A stretch of 31,243 nt of DNA, from assembly GCA_004377135.1 (NCBI GenBank), contig SOHS01000162.1:1-31243 (forward strand), written 5' to 3'. The translations under genes and the position numbers were made by a program. Source of the stretch: Dehalococcoidia bacterium. Its GTDB lineage: Bacteria > Chloroflexota > Dehalococcoidia > GIF9 > AB-539-J10. The notes beneath the pieces are model-generated. The model did no database searches. It was not told the origin of the DNA and saw only the letters and a list, made by a program, of their open reading frames with translations. Positions 23,429 to 31,243 of this stretch are shown in pieces. Every line of letters begins with the position of its first letter. The stretch's first letter is position 1.

Positions 23429-25057
23429 GTGAGTAAGTATATTTTCGTTACTGGTGGCGTGGTTAGTTCTGTAGGCAAAGGGATTTCGGTAGCCTCTATC
23501 GGTAAAATATTGAAAAGCCGTGGCATATCTGTCTCTGTGCAGAAACTTGATCCTTACTTGAATGTTGACCCGGGGACGATGTCTCCTTACCAACACGGTG
23601 AAGTGTTTGTTACCAAGGACGGTGCTGAGACTGATTTGGATTTAGGCCATTATGAGAGATTTATTGGAGTGGAGCTGACCCAAGCTTCTAACGTCACTTC
23701 CGGTCAGGTCTATTCTTCGGTCATTGCTCAGGAGAGGCGGGGAGATTTTTTGGGAGGTACAATCCAGGTGGTTCCCCACGTAACCAATGAAATAAAGAGC
23801 AGGATAAGGAAAGTAGCTGAAATATCCAAGGCCGACTTAGTTATTGTTGAAGTTGGTGGCACTGTGGGGGATATTGAAGGACAACCATTCCTCGAAGCTA
23901 TAAGGCAAATGAGAAAGGATGAAGGCAGGGATAATGTGCTATATGTTCATGTCACCTTTTTACCACACATCGCTGCCACCGATGAGCTAAAGACCAAACC
24001 CACTCAACACAGTGTTAACGAGCTAAGGAGAATCGGTATTCAGCCCGATGTTATCCTGTGTAGAAGCGATAAGGAGATATCTGAAGGGATAAAGGACAAA
24101 ATATCGCTATTTTGCGATGTAGATAAAGAGGCGGTTATTTCCCTGGTTACCAGCGAAACCATCTACGAGGTGCCCCTGCTACTCGAGGATGCGGGGTTAG
24201 GGGAATTCATAGTTAGCCGATTGGGATTAAAAGTCGGGAAAAGTAATCTGGAAGAATGGCGAGACATGGTAGACAGGCTAAAGGCTCCTAAAGAGCTTGT
24301 AATTATTGGATTAGTAGGCAAATATGTGGAACTCAGAGATGCGTATTACTCCGTGCGCGAAGCATTGTGCCATGCAGCATTAGCTCACAATCGCGAAGTG
24401 AAGATAGAATGGTTAGATTCTGGGGAATTGGATGGTATGGCCGATGATAAGCTTGGGCAAGTTCAAGGGATAATTGTTCCTGGCGGCTTTGGCTACCGGG
24501 GAATTGAAGGCATGGTGAAGGGTGCCAAATTTGCCCGAGAAAAGGAAATGCCTTACTTGGGCTTATGCTTGGGGATGCAAATCATGGTCATCGAATTTGG
24601 CCGTCATGTTTTTCATACTGACAAAGTAAATTCTACCGAGTTCGATGTCAGTAGTGCTTATCCTGTCATCGACCTGCTCCCTGACCAGCAAGGCGTGGAG
24701 CAAAAGGGAGGGACTATGAGGCTGGGGACTTATCCCTGCCATCTGGTAGCAGGAACAACGGCAGCTCGTGCCTACGGCACTGAAGTAGTTTATGAAAGGC
24801 ATCGCCACCGCTATGAATTTAACAATCACTTCCGCCAGCCATTAGAGGAAGCCGGTCTTGTAGCATCTGGGTTATCCCCAGATGGAAGACTAGTAGAAAT
24901 TACTGAATTACGAGATCATCCTTGGATGCTTGCCTGCCAATTTCATCCTGAGTTCAAATCTCGACCCGATTCTCCTCACCCGTTATTCTCGGGGTTCATT
25001 GGGGCAGCCAAGGAGACACTCGTTGAAGGTGCTCAGACAAGCTTACCTTTAAATTAG
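23429..25057 (+). CDS. pyrG: CTP synthase
   Basis: CTP synthase converts UTP to CTP using ATP and glutamine-derived ammonia. The N-terminal synthetase domain has KYIFVTGGVVSSVGKGISVASIGKIL, DPYLNVDPGTMSPYQHGEV and EVGGTVGDIE. The C-terminal class I amidotransferase has the nucleophile C380 (GLCLGMQ) and the catalytic FHPEF histidine/glutamate near the end. The length of 542 is typical. The start is GTG 23429, without an SD. It leads a pyrG-transaldolase pair 4 bases apart. Confidence 0.97.
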   Translation: MSKYIFVTGGVVSSVGKGISVASIGKILKSRGISVSVQKLDPYLNVDPGTMSPYQHGEVFVTKDGAETDLDLGHYERFIGVELTQASNVTSGQVYSSVIAQERRGDFLGGTIQVVPHVTNEIKSRIRKVAEISKADLVIVEVGGTVGDIEGQPFLEAIRQMRKDEGRDNVLYVHVTFLPHIAATDELKTKPTQHSVNELRRIGIQPDVILCRSDKEISEGIKDKISLFCDVDKEAVISLVTSETIYEVPLLLEDAGLGEFIVSRLGLKVGKSNLEEWRDMVDRLKAPKELVIIGLVGKYVELRDAYYSVREALCHAALAHNREVKIEWLDSGELDGMADDKLGQVQGIIVPGGFGYRGIEGMVKGAKFAREKEMPYLGLCLGMQIMVIEFGRHVFHTDKVNSTEFDVSSAYPVIDLLPDQQGVEQKGGTMRLGTYPCHLVAGTTAARAYGTEVVYERHRHRYEFNNHFRQPLEEAGLVASGLSPDGRLVEITELRDHPWMLACQFHPEFKSRPDSPHPLFSGFIGAAKETLVEGAQTSLPLN

Positions 25058-25061
25058 GAAG

Positions 25062-25724
25062 ATGAAGATATTTTTAGATACTGCCAATATAGAGCATATT
25101 CGACATGGGGTGAGACTAGGGGTGGTTACAGGGGTAACCACCAATCCCAGCATTGTATCGAGGGAAGGCAAGGTTGATTATCGAAGATTGGTCCAGGAAA
25201 TCTGCTCCATTGTTCCTGGTCCAGTATCTACTGAGGTATTGAGTCAAAATGCTCAAGGAATGGTAGCCGAGGCCAGAGAAATAGCCAAATGGGCACAGAA
25301 TATCGTGGTTAAAATACCAGCTAGCCTCGAAGGAGTGGAAGCAACCTCGGTGCTGGCCAGTGAAAACATAAAGGTAAATTTTACTTTGTGCTTCACTTTG
25401 AACCAGGCTTTGCTGGGGACAGCAGCAGGTGCAACTTTTGTGAGTCCTTTTGTGGGCAGATTGGATGATATCGGTGAGGATGGTATGAAAGTAGTAGATG
25501 ACATTGCGGAGTACCTGGATTATTATCAACTACCTACTCAAGTTATCGCCGCTAGTATCAGACATCCGCAACATTGTTTAGTAGCAGCTAAGGTTGGTGC
25601 TCATATTGCTACAGTGCCCTACGATGTGTTACTACAAATGGTACGACACCCTTTAACAACTATCGGAATTGAACGTTTTAAGGAGGACTGGAAAAAGGTG
25701 ATGGGAAGGGAGAAATTGCTATAA
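25062..25724 (+). CDS. tal: Transaldolase (small, FSA/TalC type)
   Basis: A 220-residue enzyme of the fructose-6-phosphate aldolase/transaldolase small class. It starts MKIFLDTANIEHIRHGVRLG and has GVTTNPSIVSREG. The Schiff-base lysine is K84 (VVKIPAS), and the FTLCFTLNQALLGTAAGATFVSPFVGRLDD strand and the C-terminal TVPYDVLLQMVRHPLTT follow. It acts in the non-oxidative pentose phosphate pathway or as an aldolase; sequence alone does not decide which. It is coupled to pyrG (4-base gap, AGGA SD). Confidence 0.94.
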   Translation: MKIFLDTANIEHIRHGVRLGVVTGVTTNPSIVSREGKVDYRRLVQEICSIVPGPVSTEVLSQNAQGMVAEAREIAKWAQNIVVKIPASLEGVEATSVLASENIKVNFTLCFTLNQALLGTAAGATFVSPFVGRLDDIGEDGMKVVDDIAEYLDYYQLPTQVIAASIRHPQHCLVAAKVGAHIATVPYDVLLQMVRHPLTTIGIERFKEDWKKVMGREKLL

Positions 25725-25774
25725 AAGCTCCCACAGAACTATAGATATAAAAAAGTATTTAGAAAGAGGCTAAT

Positions 25775-27040
25775 ATGATAACTATGGCACAACTAGAAAG
25801 CAAAAATCGGGATGAACTGGAGGCAATAGCTAAGGAATGTGGCGTCAGCGGCTACTCTACTTTGAAAAAGTCCGAGCTTGTCCACCGCATTCTGGAGGCG
25901 GAAGCCCAGCAGCAGGGAAATATGTTTATAACAGGCGTCCTGGAGACCATCAGCGAAGGCTATGGATTCCTACGGCAGGATACTTTCCGGCGTGGTGCTA
26001 ACGATATATATGTATCAAATTCCCAGATACGCCGTTTCAATTTAAGAGATGGCGATGTTATTTGTGGTCAGGCCAGGCCTCCTAAAGAAAGCGAGAAGTA
26101 TTACAGTTTACTTAGAGTAGAGAGTATCAATGGGTTAGACGCTGAATTGGCAAGGACGCGCCGCAATTTCGGTTCGCTGACGCCCACCTTCGCTAATAAG
26201 CTCATCGACCTGGAAACAACGTCAGACGAGTTATCCACTCGTCTAATCAATCTGGTGGCACCTATAGGCCGGGGGCAAAGAGGGCTTATTGTATCGCCAC
26301 CAAAGGCAGGAAAGACTGTGCTTCTTCAAAAGATTGCCAATGCCATAACTACTAACTACAATGATATTCACCTCATGGTTTGCCTTATTGGAGAGAGACC
26401 TGAAGAAGTCACTGACATGAAGAGGTCAGTTAAGGCTGAGGTCATTGCTGCCACCTTTGATGAAGCGGTAGAAAGCCAGACTCGGGTAGCGGAATTAGCA
26501 TTAGAGAGAGCCAAGAGGTTAGTAGAAACAGGCAAAGATGTGGTTATACTCCTTGACGGCATTACCAGACTTACAAGAGCTTACAACTTAGCCCTCCCCC
26601 CTAGTGGGCGTACTTTATCTGGTGGTATTGATTCAACAGCCTTGCATCCTCCCAAGCGCTTCTTCGGTACTGCTCGCAACATTGAGGAGGGTGGGAGTCT
26701 AACCATCATTGCTACTTGCCTCGTGGATACCGGCAGCCGTATGGATGACCTCATATATGAAGAGTTTAAGGGAACAGGTAACATGGAACTCCACTTAGAT
26801 AGAAAATTATCTGAGCGAAGGATTTTCCCAGCTATAGACATTATGCCCAGCAGCACGAGGAGAGAAGAGCTTTTGCTGGATGAAAATACCTTGAAACAAA
26901 TATGGCTGCTCAGGCGTGTGATTACTATGATAGATAGTGATTCACCTAATCATGGCGAGGCTACACAAAGGATCCTGGAACGGATGGCTAAGACGAAGAA
27001 TAACGCTGAATTCTTAGCCACTCTATCTAAGGATATGTAG
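25775..27040 (+). CDS. rho: Transcription termination factor Rho
   Basis: Rho is a hexameric RNA helicase that ends transcription at Rho-dependent sites. Seen: an N-terminal helical domain (QLESKNRDELEAIAKECGVSGYSTLKKSELVHRIL), a cold-shock-like RNA-binding fold (TISEGYGFLRQDTFRRGANDIYVS), the Walker A PPKAGKT (175-181), and VICLIGERPEE-like VCLIGERPEEVTDM, then ILLDGITRLTRAYN and the RNA-contact loops. The length of 421 is standard. The start is ATG 25775, after AAAGAGG; ATG 25784 is an alternative. The presence of Rho fits the scarcity of intrinsic terminators in this window. Confidence 0.97.
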   Translation: MITMAQLESKNRDELEAIAKECGVSGYSTLKKSELVHRILEAEAQQQGNMFITGVLETISEGYGFLRQDTFRRGANDIYVSNSQIRRFNLRDGDVICGQARPPKESEKYYSLLRVESINGLDAELARTRRNFGSLTPTFANKLIDLETTSDELSTRLINLVAPIGRGQRGLIVSPPKAGKTVLLQKIANAITTNYNDIHLMVCLIGERPEEVTDMKRSVKAEVIAATFDEAVESQTRVAELALERAKRLVETGKDVVILLDGITRLTRAYNLALPPSGRTLSGGIDSTALHPPKRFFGTARNIEEGGSLTIIATCLVDTGSRMDDLIYEEFKGTGNMELHLDRKLSERRIFPAIDIMPSSTRREELLLDENTLKQIWLLRRVITMIDSDSPNHGEATQRILERMAKTKNNAEFLATLSKDM

Positions 27041-27060
27041 GGGATATTATTGCCCCGGAT

Positions 27061-27083
27061 ATCACTCCGAACGAAGTGAAGAG
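27061..27083 (+). repeat. Partial copy of the GTCATT-type repeat arm
   Basis: The segment matches the left arm of the element at 29966 at about 17 of 22 positions (both share the CGAAGT.AAGA core). It overlaps the N-terminal part of the small zinc-ribbon gene, so it may be chance. Confidence 0.3.
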
Positions 27084-27252
27084 GCGAAACAATCCCAACT
27101 GGCTGGAGAAGTTCAAACTGGGGGTTAAAAAAGCCCTTGGCATGAATATTTTCCTCTGCGGCAGTTGTAAATGGAACTGGAGAACTGCTTGTCATCGCCC
27201 TGAGCGCCCCAACGCCACTTGGTGCCCGGATTACACGAAGAAGGGGAAATAA
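27076..27252 (+). CDS. Small zinc-ribbon-like protein
   Basis: A short plus-strand frame after rho encodes about 58 residues ending NIFLCGSCKWNWRTACHRP, then ERPNATWCPDYTKKGK. The four cysteines (CGSC, TAC, WCP) form a compact zinc-knuckle pattern, and a helical stretch NWLEKFKLGVKKAL precedes. The start is unclear: GTG 27076 (chosen, no SD), an ATT near 27046-27049 after AGGGG, or ATG 27142. The frame is well conserved in style with a real protein (ordered Cys/Trp/Pro). The stop is TAA 27250-27252. Function is unknown. Confidence 0.6.
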   Translation: MKRRNNPNWLEKFKLGVKKALGMNIFLCGSCKWNWRTACHRPERPNATWCPDYTKKGK

Positions 27253-27452
27253 TTAAATTCTCGGTTGATGCAGGGAATTGAATCTCATCCTACTGAAATA
27301 ATCCTCTTGCAGGCTTTCGCCCATCTAGATTGCCTTGATAGTAAAAGACATTTTCGGTTCTAGTTAGTCTACGAAAGAGAAGGTATCTCATGCGCAAGCA
27401 ACCTTACAATTCGTCAGAAATCAGCAATATCAGCTCTTTGACATAGTACCTT

Positions 27453-28649
27453 TTATTTAAGCTGGTCTCTTGAATAGTTGAGAACTCTGCGGGCGGTGAC
27501 AAGCATATTAATTTGCCCTGTTCCTTCAAAGATGTCATTTATCTTGCCATCGCGCATCCACTTCTCCAGTAGGTGCTTTCGAGAATAACCAAGCGGCCCC
27601 ATAATCTCAACTGCTTTCTGGGTGATTTTGGTAACAGCAAGCCCTGCTTTTGCCTTGGCCATTGATGATTCCAGGTTATTGGGTTGAAACTGGCTCATCA
27701 TCCATAGAGCTCGCAGGGTAAGCAGCTTCGCTGCCTTGTAATGAGCTTCCATTTCCATTACATCTCGCTCCAGGGCAGTGAGCTTCTGTCTGGGTGTGCC
27801 ATAGCGTATCTTTATGCCTTCGTTTTTAAGTGCCTCTTCAACAAAATCCAAGGCAGCGCGTCCGACACCGATGGCCATGGCAGCTACAATGGGTCTCGTG
27901 GCATCAAAAGTTGCCATTGCGCCTTTGAAACCCTTAGTTTGACTCTTGTCTAGCTTTTTGACTTCAGGGTTGCCAAGTATGTTGTCGAAGGGAATACGAC
28001 AATTGTCGAAAATAACAGTAGCCGTGTCGCTGGCTCTGATCCCGAGCTTTTTCTCTAGCTTTTCCACTCTCATACCCGGGGTTCCGGCTGGCACCACAAA
28101 AGACTTCATGCCAGCTCGTCCGGCTGATTTATCCACAGTTGCCCAAACTACCACTAGACTTTCGTCATTTTCTGCAGCACGTTTTCCCCAAGTGACAAAA
28201 ATCTTCTCACCGTTGAGCACCCATTCATCACCATCACGTACCGCAGTAGTGGCAATGGCGGAGGTATCCGAGCCACAGGCGGGCTCCGTCATCGCCATTG
28301 CGCCCCATTTGGGCCCTCCTTCATTGAAGTGACCTAGAAAACGCGTTAATTGCTCTTTGGTACCCGAGGCAAAGATAGCAGCTCCGCCCAGTCCTGGACC
28401 AGGAATGCATAAAAAAAGGCCTGCGTCGCCCCAGCATAGCTCTTCAATTCTGAGGGCTGCGGTTACATCTAACCCAAGAGCTAATGTATCTTCTTGTCTT
28501 TTCTCCCACATCTTTTCGATTAGTTCTTGCGGATTTTCGTGTTCCTGTTCGTCGTAGTAACGGCCTACAGGCCGAAGTTGCTCTTCGGCAAACTCCCGAG
28601 CTACCTTTATTGCCTTTTTCTGTTCTGGAGTCGGTTCAAAATCTATCAT
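27453..28649 (-). CDS. Acyl-CoA dehydrogenase
   Basis: A FAD flavoenzyme that oxidises an acyl-CoA to the 2-enoyl-CoA and passes electrons to ETF. The 398-residue product has MTEPACGSDTSAIATTAVRDGDEWVLNGEKIFVTWG in the FAD/substrate region, KLGIRASDTATVIFDNCRIP, and the C-terminal catalytic base E375 in INDIFEGTGQIN. Substrate chain length or branching cannot be read. It starts after AAGGAGG and sits 15 bases downstream of a second acyl-CoA dehydrogenase gene, with which it probably forms an operon. Confidence 0.94.
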   Translation of the reverse strand: MIDFEPTPEQKKAIKVAREFAEEQLRPVGRYYDEQEHENPQELIEKMWEKRQEDTLALGLDVTAALRIEELCWGDAGLFLCIPGPGLGGAAIFASGTKEQLTRFLGHFNEGGPKWGAMAMTEPACGSDTSAIATTAVRDGDEWVLNGEKIFVTWGKRAAENDESLVVVWATVDKSAGRAGMKSFVVPAGTPGMRVEKLEKKLGIRASDTATVIFDNCRIPFDNILGNPEVKKLDKSQTKGFKGAMATFDATRPIVAAMAIGVGRAALDFVEEALKNEGIKIRYGTPRQKLTALERDVMEMEAHYKAAKLLTLRALWMMSQFQPNNLESSMAKAKAGLAVTKITQKAVEIMGPLGYSRKHLLEKWMRDGKINDIFEGTGQINMLVTARRVLNYSRDQLK

Positions 28650-28664
28650 TAGCTGATACCTCCT

Positions 28665-29759
28665 TCATACCATAGCCATTCCGTCAAAAGTAGGGAATCC
28701 GCGGGCGTTCCTCAACCAAAGCTCAACCGGATGCTCGCGAACATAACCATGACCGCCCAGAATCTGTACAGCACGGTCAGTTACCATTATAGCCATATCG
28801 TCAGAATACGCCTTTACCAGAGATGCTTCTTTAGTCGCCTCTTCCTTTCGGTCTAACTTCCAGGCGGCCTCCCAGGTCATCAGCCTGGTTGCATCGATTT
28901 CAATTGCTATTTCCGCCAGCATGAAAGCGATTACTTGACGGGAGGCGATTGGCTCCCCGAAGGCAATACGTTCCTTGGCGTAGTCCCTCGAGTATTCGAA
29001 GGCAGCTTTAGCTACTCCTACAGCCATTGCCGACAATGCCACTCGTGAGCAATTCATGATACGGTTAAAATCACATCCCTTCGGACCACCCAATCGGTTC
29101 TCTTTAGGGACACGGCAGTTTTTCAGGCTAAGCTCGTATGTAGGTAGAGCCTTTATACCCATATTCTTCTCTCGCTCGCTAATCTCGAGCCCTTTTGTAC
29201 CTTTTTCAATGATAAAACCCTGACTGCTGCCATTTTCAGCTGCATAGACGAGCAAAAAGTCGGCCTCAGCAGCCAGGGGCACATAACACTTCTCGCCATT
29301 AATAACATACTCATTGCCGTCGGGTCGGGCGGAGGTTAACAGAGAGCAAGGGTCAAAGCCAAAGTGTGGCTCAATGAGGGCAGCAGTAGCTGCCGTATAT
29401 TTCTCAGCACAGACAAGCGGCAGATATTTCTTTCTCTGTGTCTCAGTGCCCATCTCCAAGATAGGATAGGAAAATAAAGCCGGACAGAGGATATGTATAG
29501 TCATGGAAAGATCTCCCCAGGCCAGTTCCTCGACTATCATTGAGGCTGTGATAGCTGAGTGCTCCCCACCAAATCCGCCATAGTCCTCAGGTATATTGCT
29601 TGAAATAAGCCCCATTTTCCAGGCAGTATCTATAATACTGTCAGGAATCTCACCGCTCTCGTCGCATTCCCGGTAGATTTTGCGCATTTCGTCACTGGCA
29701 AACTCTTTTACCATACTCGCAATCATTTGTTGTTCTTCTGTTGGGCTAAACGAAATCAT
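28665..29759 (-). CDS. Acyl-CoA dehydrogenase-like protein with Asp at the catalytic site
   Basis: A 364-residue member of the acyl-CoA dehydrogenase fold. It has EDYGGFGGEHSAITASMIVEELAWGDLSM, the FAD-region GNEYVINGEKCYVPLA, MGIKALPTYELSLKNCRVP, and QILGGHGYVREHPVELWLRNAR. It then ends GFPTFDGMAMV: D359 stands where the E of the usual EGT motif is expected, and the polypeptide stops after 5 more residues. This may mean altered chemistry or a non-catalytic partner to the neighbouring dehydrogenase. It has an AAAGGAG SD, and a promoter-like TTGACC-17-TAAATT lies upstream. Confidence 0.9.
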   Translation of the reverse strand: MISFSPTEEQQMIASMVKEFASDEMRKIYRECDESGEIPDSIIDTAWKMGLISSNIPEDYGGFGGEHSAITASMIVEELAWGDLSMTIHILCPALFSYPILEMGTETQRKKYLPLVCAEKYTAATAALIEPHFGFDPCSLLTSARPDGNEYVINGEKCYVPLAAEADFLLVYAAENGSSQGFIIEKGTKGLEISEREKNMGIKALPTYELSLKNCRVPKENRLGGPKGCDFNRIMNCSRVALSAMAVGVAKAAFEYSRDYAKERIAFGEPIASRQVIAFMLAEIAIEIDATRLMTWEAAWKLDRKEEATKEASLVKAYSDDMAIMVTDRAVQILGGHGYVREHPVELWLRNARGFPTFDGMAMV

Positions 29760-29817
29760 ATTACACTCCTTTCAATAGACACGCTGCCTTCAACACAGTC
29801 TTAACTTAAAACCTTGT

Positions 29818-29846
29818 AATTTATTAGCGGCATAATTTTTGGTCAA
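29818..29846 (-). promoter_or_regulatory. Promoter of the acyl-CoA dehydrogenase operon
   Basis: On the minus strand TTGACC (29841-29846), a 17-base spacer and TAAATT (29818-29823). Confidence 0.45.
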
Positions 29847-29965
29847 GATTACCAGTAACGTTGTATTATAAATGGTGCAGGAAAGAATTTCAAAGAATTT
29901 ATCTAGGTATAAACCACGGAACAGAAATTAAGGAAAAATCTTAGTATTTAGGCAAAGTTACCTTG

Positions 29966-30037
29966 GTCATTCGGAGCGAAGTAAAGAATTTCAGAGATTT
30001 TTCATCACCGAAATTTATTTGGACTCCTCAGAATGAC
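29966..30037 (+). repeat. Palindromic repeat, GTCATTC...GAATGAC
   Basis: A 72-base nested palindrome. Outer arms are GTCATTC (29966-29972) and GAATGAC (30031-30037), then GGAG (29973-29976) and CTCC (30024-30027), then AATTTC (29987-29992) and GAAATT (30010-30015). The order of the arms would allow a long bulged hairpin. The ends match the small element at 3642. Confidence 0.6.
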
Positions 30038-30064
30038 ATTACTCAATGCCCTCTTACTGCCTGA

Positions 30065-30093
30065 TTGACATTAAAGCTGACACCTTCTAAAAT
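30065..30093 (+). promoter_or_regulatory. Promoter of alaS
   Basis: Perfect TTGACA (30065-30070), a 17-base spacer and TAAAAT (30088-30093). The predicted start near 30100 gives a leader of about 117 bases. Confidence 0.65.
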
Positions 30094-30151
30094 CAAGAAA
30101 GTGACTAAACCATCCTACGAAAATTGCGAAATTTCAGTGGAGACCTAATTC

Positions 30152-30182
30152 AATTTAGACTAAATTTGTTGGGGGCTCCCAA
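30152..30182 (+). promoter_or_regulatory. Palindrome and short hairpin in alaS leader
   Basis: AATTTAG-A-CTAAATT (30152-30166) is a perfect 15-base palindrome, followed at once by TTGGG-GGCT-CCCAA (30169-30182). No T-box sequence is seen, and there is no U-run after the second stem. Confidence 0.4.
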
Positions 30183-30216
30183 AAAGTCGCAGGATTTATT
30201 GGAGTTGATTTAGTAA

Positions 30217-31243
30217 GTGACTGGCGACGAACTGAGGCAAGTTTTTCTGAGTTTCTTCCAGGAGAAGGGGCATGAGATTATCCCTAGCTCCTCACTAGTG
30301 CCTCATAAGGACCCTACTTTACTGTTGACCAGCGCTGGCATGGTGCAGATTAAGCCTTATTTCCTGGGGTTGGAAGCCCCGCCTAGCCAGCGATTGACTT
30401 CCTGCCAGAAGTGCTTTCGTACCACTGATATAGATTCGGTTGGTGATAGCAAACACCTTACCTTCTTCGAGATGCTGGGTAATTTCAGTGTCGGTGATTA
30501 TTTCAAGGCAGAGACTATTTCCTGGGCCTGGGAGTTTGTTACTAGGCACTTGAAACTGCCTGAAGAGCGGCTATGGATAACCGTTTACCTCGACGATGAT
30601 GAAGCCTTCACTTATTGGCGAGAGGTCGGCGTCCCCGCTGGGAAGATACTGCGATTCGGAAAAGAGGACAACTTCTGGGGGCCGGTTGGTGATTCCGGTC
30701 CCTGCGGGCCATGCAGCGAGATTCATTATGACCTTGGTGAAGGGTTTGGCTGCGGCAGACCTGAATGTAAGCCTAATTGCGAGTGCGGCCGCTTCTCCGA
30801 GATATGGAATCTGGTATTCACCCAGTACAATCAGGACCAAAGTGGACAACACACTCCTCTACCCAAACCGAACATCGATACAGGTATGGGACTGGAGAGG
30901 ACTTTAGCCGCTATACAGGGCAAATCCTCTCCTTATGAAACGGACTTGTTTTTGCCTTTGGTGGACCATATTTTGAGCTTATCTGGGAAAAAATATGGAC
31001 GGGATGAAAATATTGACCGAGCCACTAGAATTGTGACTGAGCATTCACGCGGCATCGCTTTTCTTATTGCCGATGGCGTAATGCCTTCCAACGAAGGGAG
31101 GGGATATGTCCTGAGGCGAGTACTCAGGCGTGCTTCGCTCTTTGGCAGGAAACTGGGACTGGATGCCCCTTTTCTTAATGAAATGGCTGAGGTTGTCATT
31201 AGCACGATGAGCCATATATATCCTGAGCTTATGGCTAATCGAA
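30217..31243 (+). CDS. alaS: Alanyl-tRNA synthetase (3' end outside window)
   Basis: Class II AlaRS, which charges tRNA-Ala. About 342 residues of the aminoacylation domain are present. It starts TGDELRQVFLSFFQEKGHEIIPS, and has TSAGMVQIKPYFLG, CQKCFRTTDIDSVG, HLTFFEMLGNFSVGDYFK, EDNFWGPVGDSGPCGPCSEIHYD, NLVFTQYNQ, and NIDTGMGLERTLAAIQG. An additional CGRPECKPNCECG-type cysteine cluster sits just after the motif. I chose the GTG at 30217, where family likeness begins. The nearest SD-like GGAG is about 12 bases upstream, a little far. The editing and C-Ala domains lie beyond the window. Confidence 0.94.
   Translation, partial: MTGDELRQVFLSFFQEKGHEIIPSSSLVPHKDPTLLLTSAGMVQIKPYFLGLEAPPSQRLTSCQKCFRTTDIDSVGDSKHLTFFEMLGNFSVGDYFKAETISWAWEFVTRHLKLPEERLWITVYLDDDEAFTYWREVGVPAGKILRFGKEDNFWGPVGDSGPCGPCSEIHYDLGEGFGCGRPECKPNCECGRFSEIWNLVFTQYNQDQSGQHTPLPKPNIDTGMGLERTLAAIQGKSSPYETDLFLPLVDHILSLSGKKYGRDENIDRATRIVTEHSRGIAFLIADGVMPSNEGRGYVLRRVLRRASLFGRKLGLDAPFLNEMAEVVISTMSHIYPELMANR

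Larger units (their letters stand above)
29760..30216. other. 450-base gap: two promoters, a palindromic repeat and alaS leader
   Basis: No gene found. It contains the leftward acyl-CoA dehydrogenase promoter, the GTCATT-type repeat at 29966-30037, the alaS promoter and its structured leader. Confidence 0.55.

Noticed and set aside
30100..30216. T-box riboswitch before alaS
   Set aside because: No T-box core sequence, specifier loop or terminator-antiterminator pair was seen.
1..31243. CRISPR arrays, transposases, toxin-antitoxin or defence genes
   Set aside because: No regularly spaced repeats and no recognised protein of these kinds were found on either strand.

Overview
This is a 31 kb stretch of a bacterial chromosome with moderate GC content (roughly 45-48% by eye). 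It is almost entirely housekeeping genes, with no phage, transposase, CRISPR or conjugation genes. The gene set points to Chloroflexota, most likely an uncultivated Dehalococcoidia-like lineage. Pointers are a GuaB3-type IMP dehydrogenase, a eukaryote-like (type 2) IleRS, a short signal-less YidC in an rpmH-rnpA-yidD-yidC-jag cluster, no outer-membrane genes, and paired acyl-CoA dehydrogenases. The lineage is inferred from recognised protein sequences, not from a search.

Layout. Positions 1-55 are the 3' part of tRNA-Thr(CGU), followed after 9 bases by an unassigned TIM-barrel-like protein and a LysE-type exporter. A convergent guaB3 shares a divergent promoter region with rsmI, which is followed by a small Cys-rich protein and metG. 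ftsH converges on metG. rsfS diverges from ftsH and converges on a minus-strand block: ndk, a hotdog-HAD fusion, tsaB, tsaE, thiL.

From 11761 to 19283 runs one ten-gene plus-strand array: rpsF, ssb, rpsR, rpmH (missed by simple ORF calling because it has 46 residues), rnpA, yidD, an eight-bladed PQQ-repeat lipoprotein, yidC, jag and ileS. It joins ribosomal small-subunit genes, single-strand DNA binding, tRNA 5' processing, membrane-protein insertion and tRNA-Ile charging. An HtrA protease converges on its end.

From 20463 the region is looser. A 620-base gap holds an orphan promoter. An SthA-like transhydrogenase lacking the usual active-site cysteine region follows, then a lone cyclic-nucleotide-binding domain protein with its own promoter. 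After a 330-base gap with a textbook promoter come pyrG, a small transaldolase, rho and a tiny zinc-ribbon protein. A minus-strand operon of two acyl-CoA dehydrogenases and a 5' fragment of alaS with a long structured leader close the window.

The clearest items for a second look are: (i) -10 boxes only 7-8 bases from the start codons of rsmI, rpsF and possibly thiL, implying leaderless mRNAs beside SD-led ones; (ii) a PQQ-propeller lipoprotein between yidD and yidC in an apparently monoderm genome; (iii) an in-frame hotdog-HAD fusion; (iv) two interleaved perfect inverted repeats between tsaE and tsaB; (v) a small family of GTCATT...AATGAC palindromic repeats; (vi) an acyl-CoA dehydrogenase with Asp where the catalytic Glu is expected. 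I did not see a clear novel defence or mobile system.
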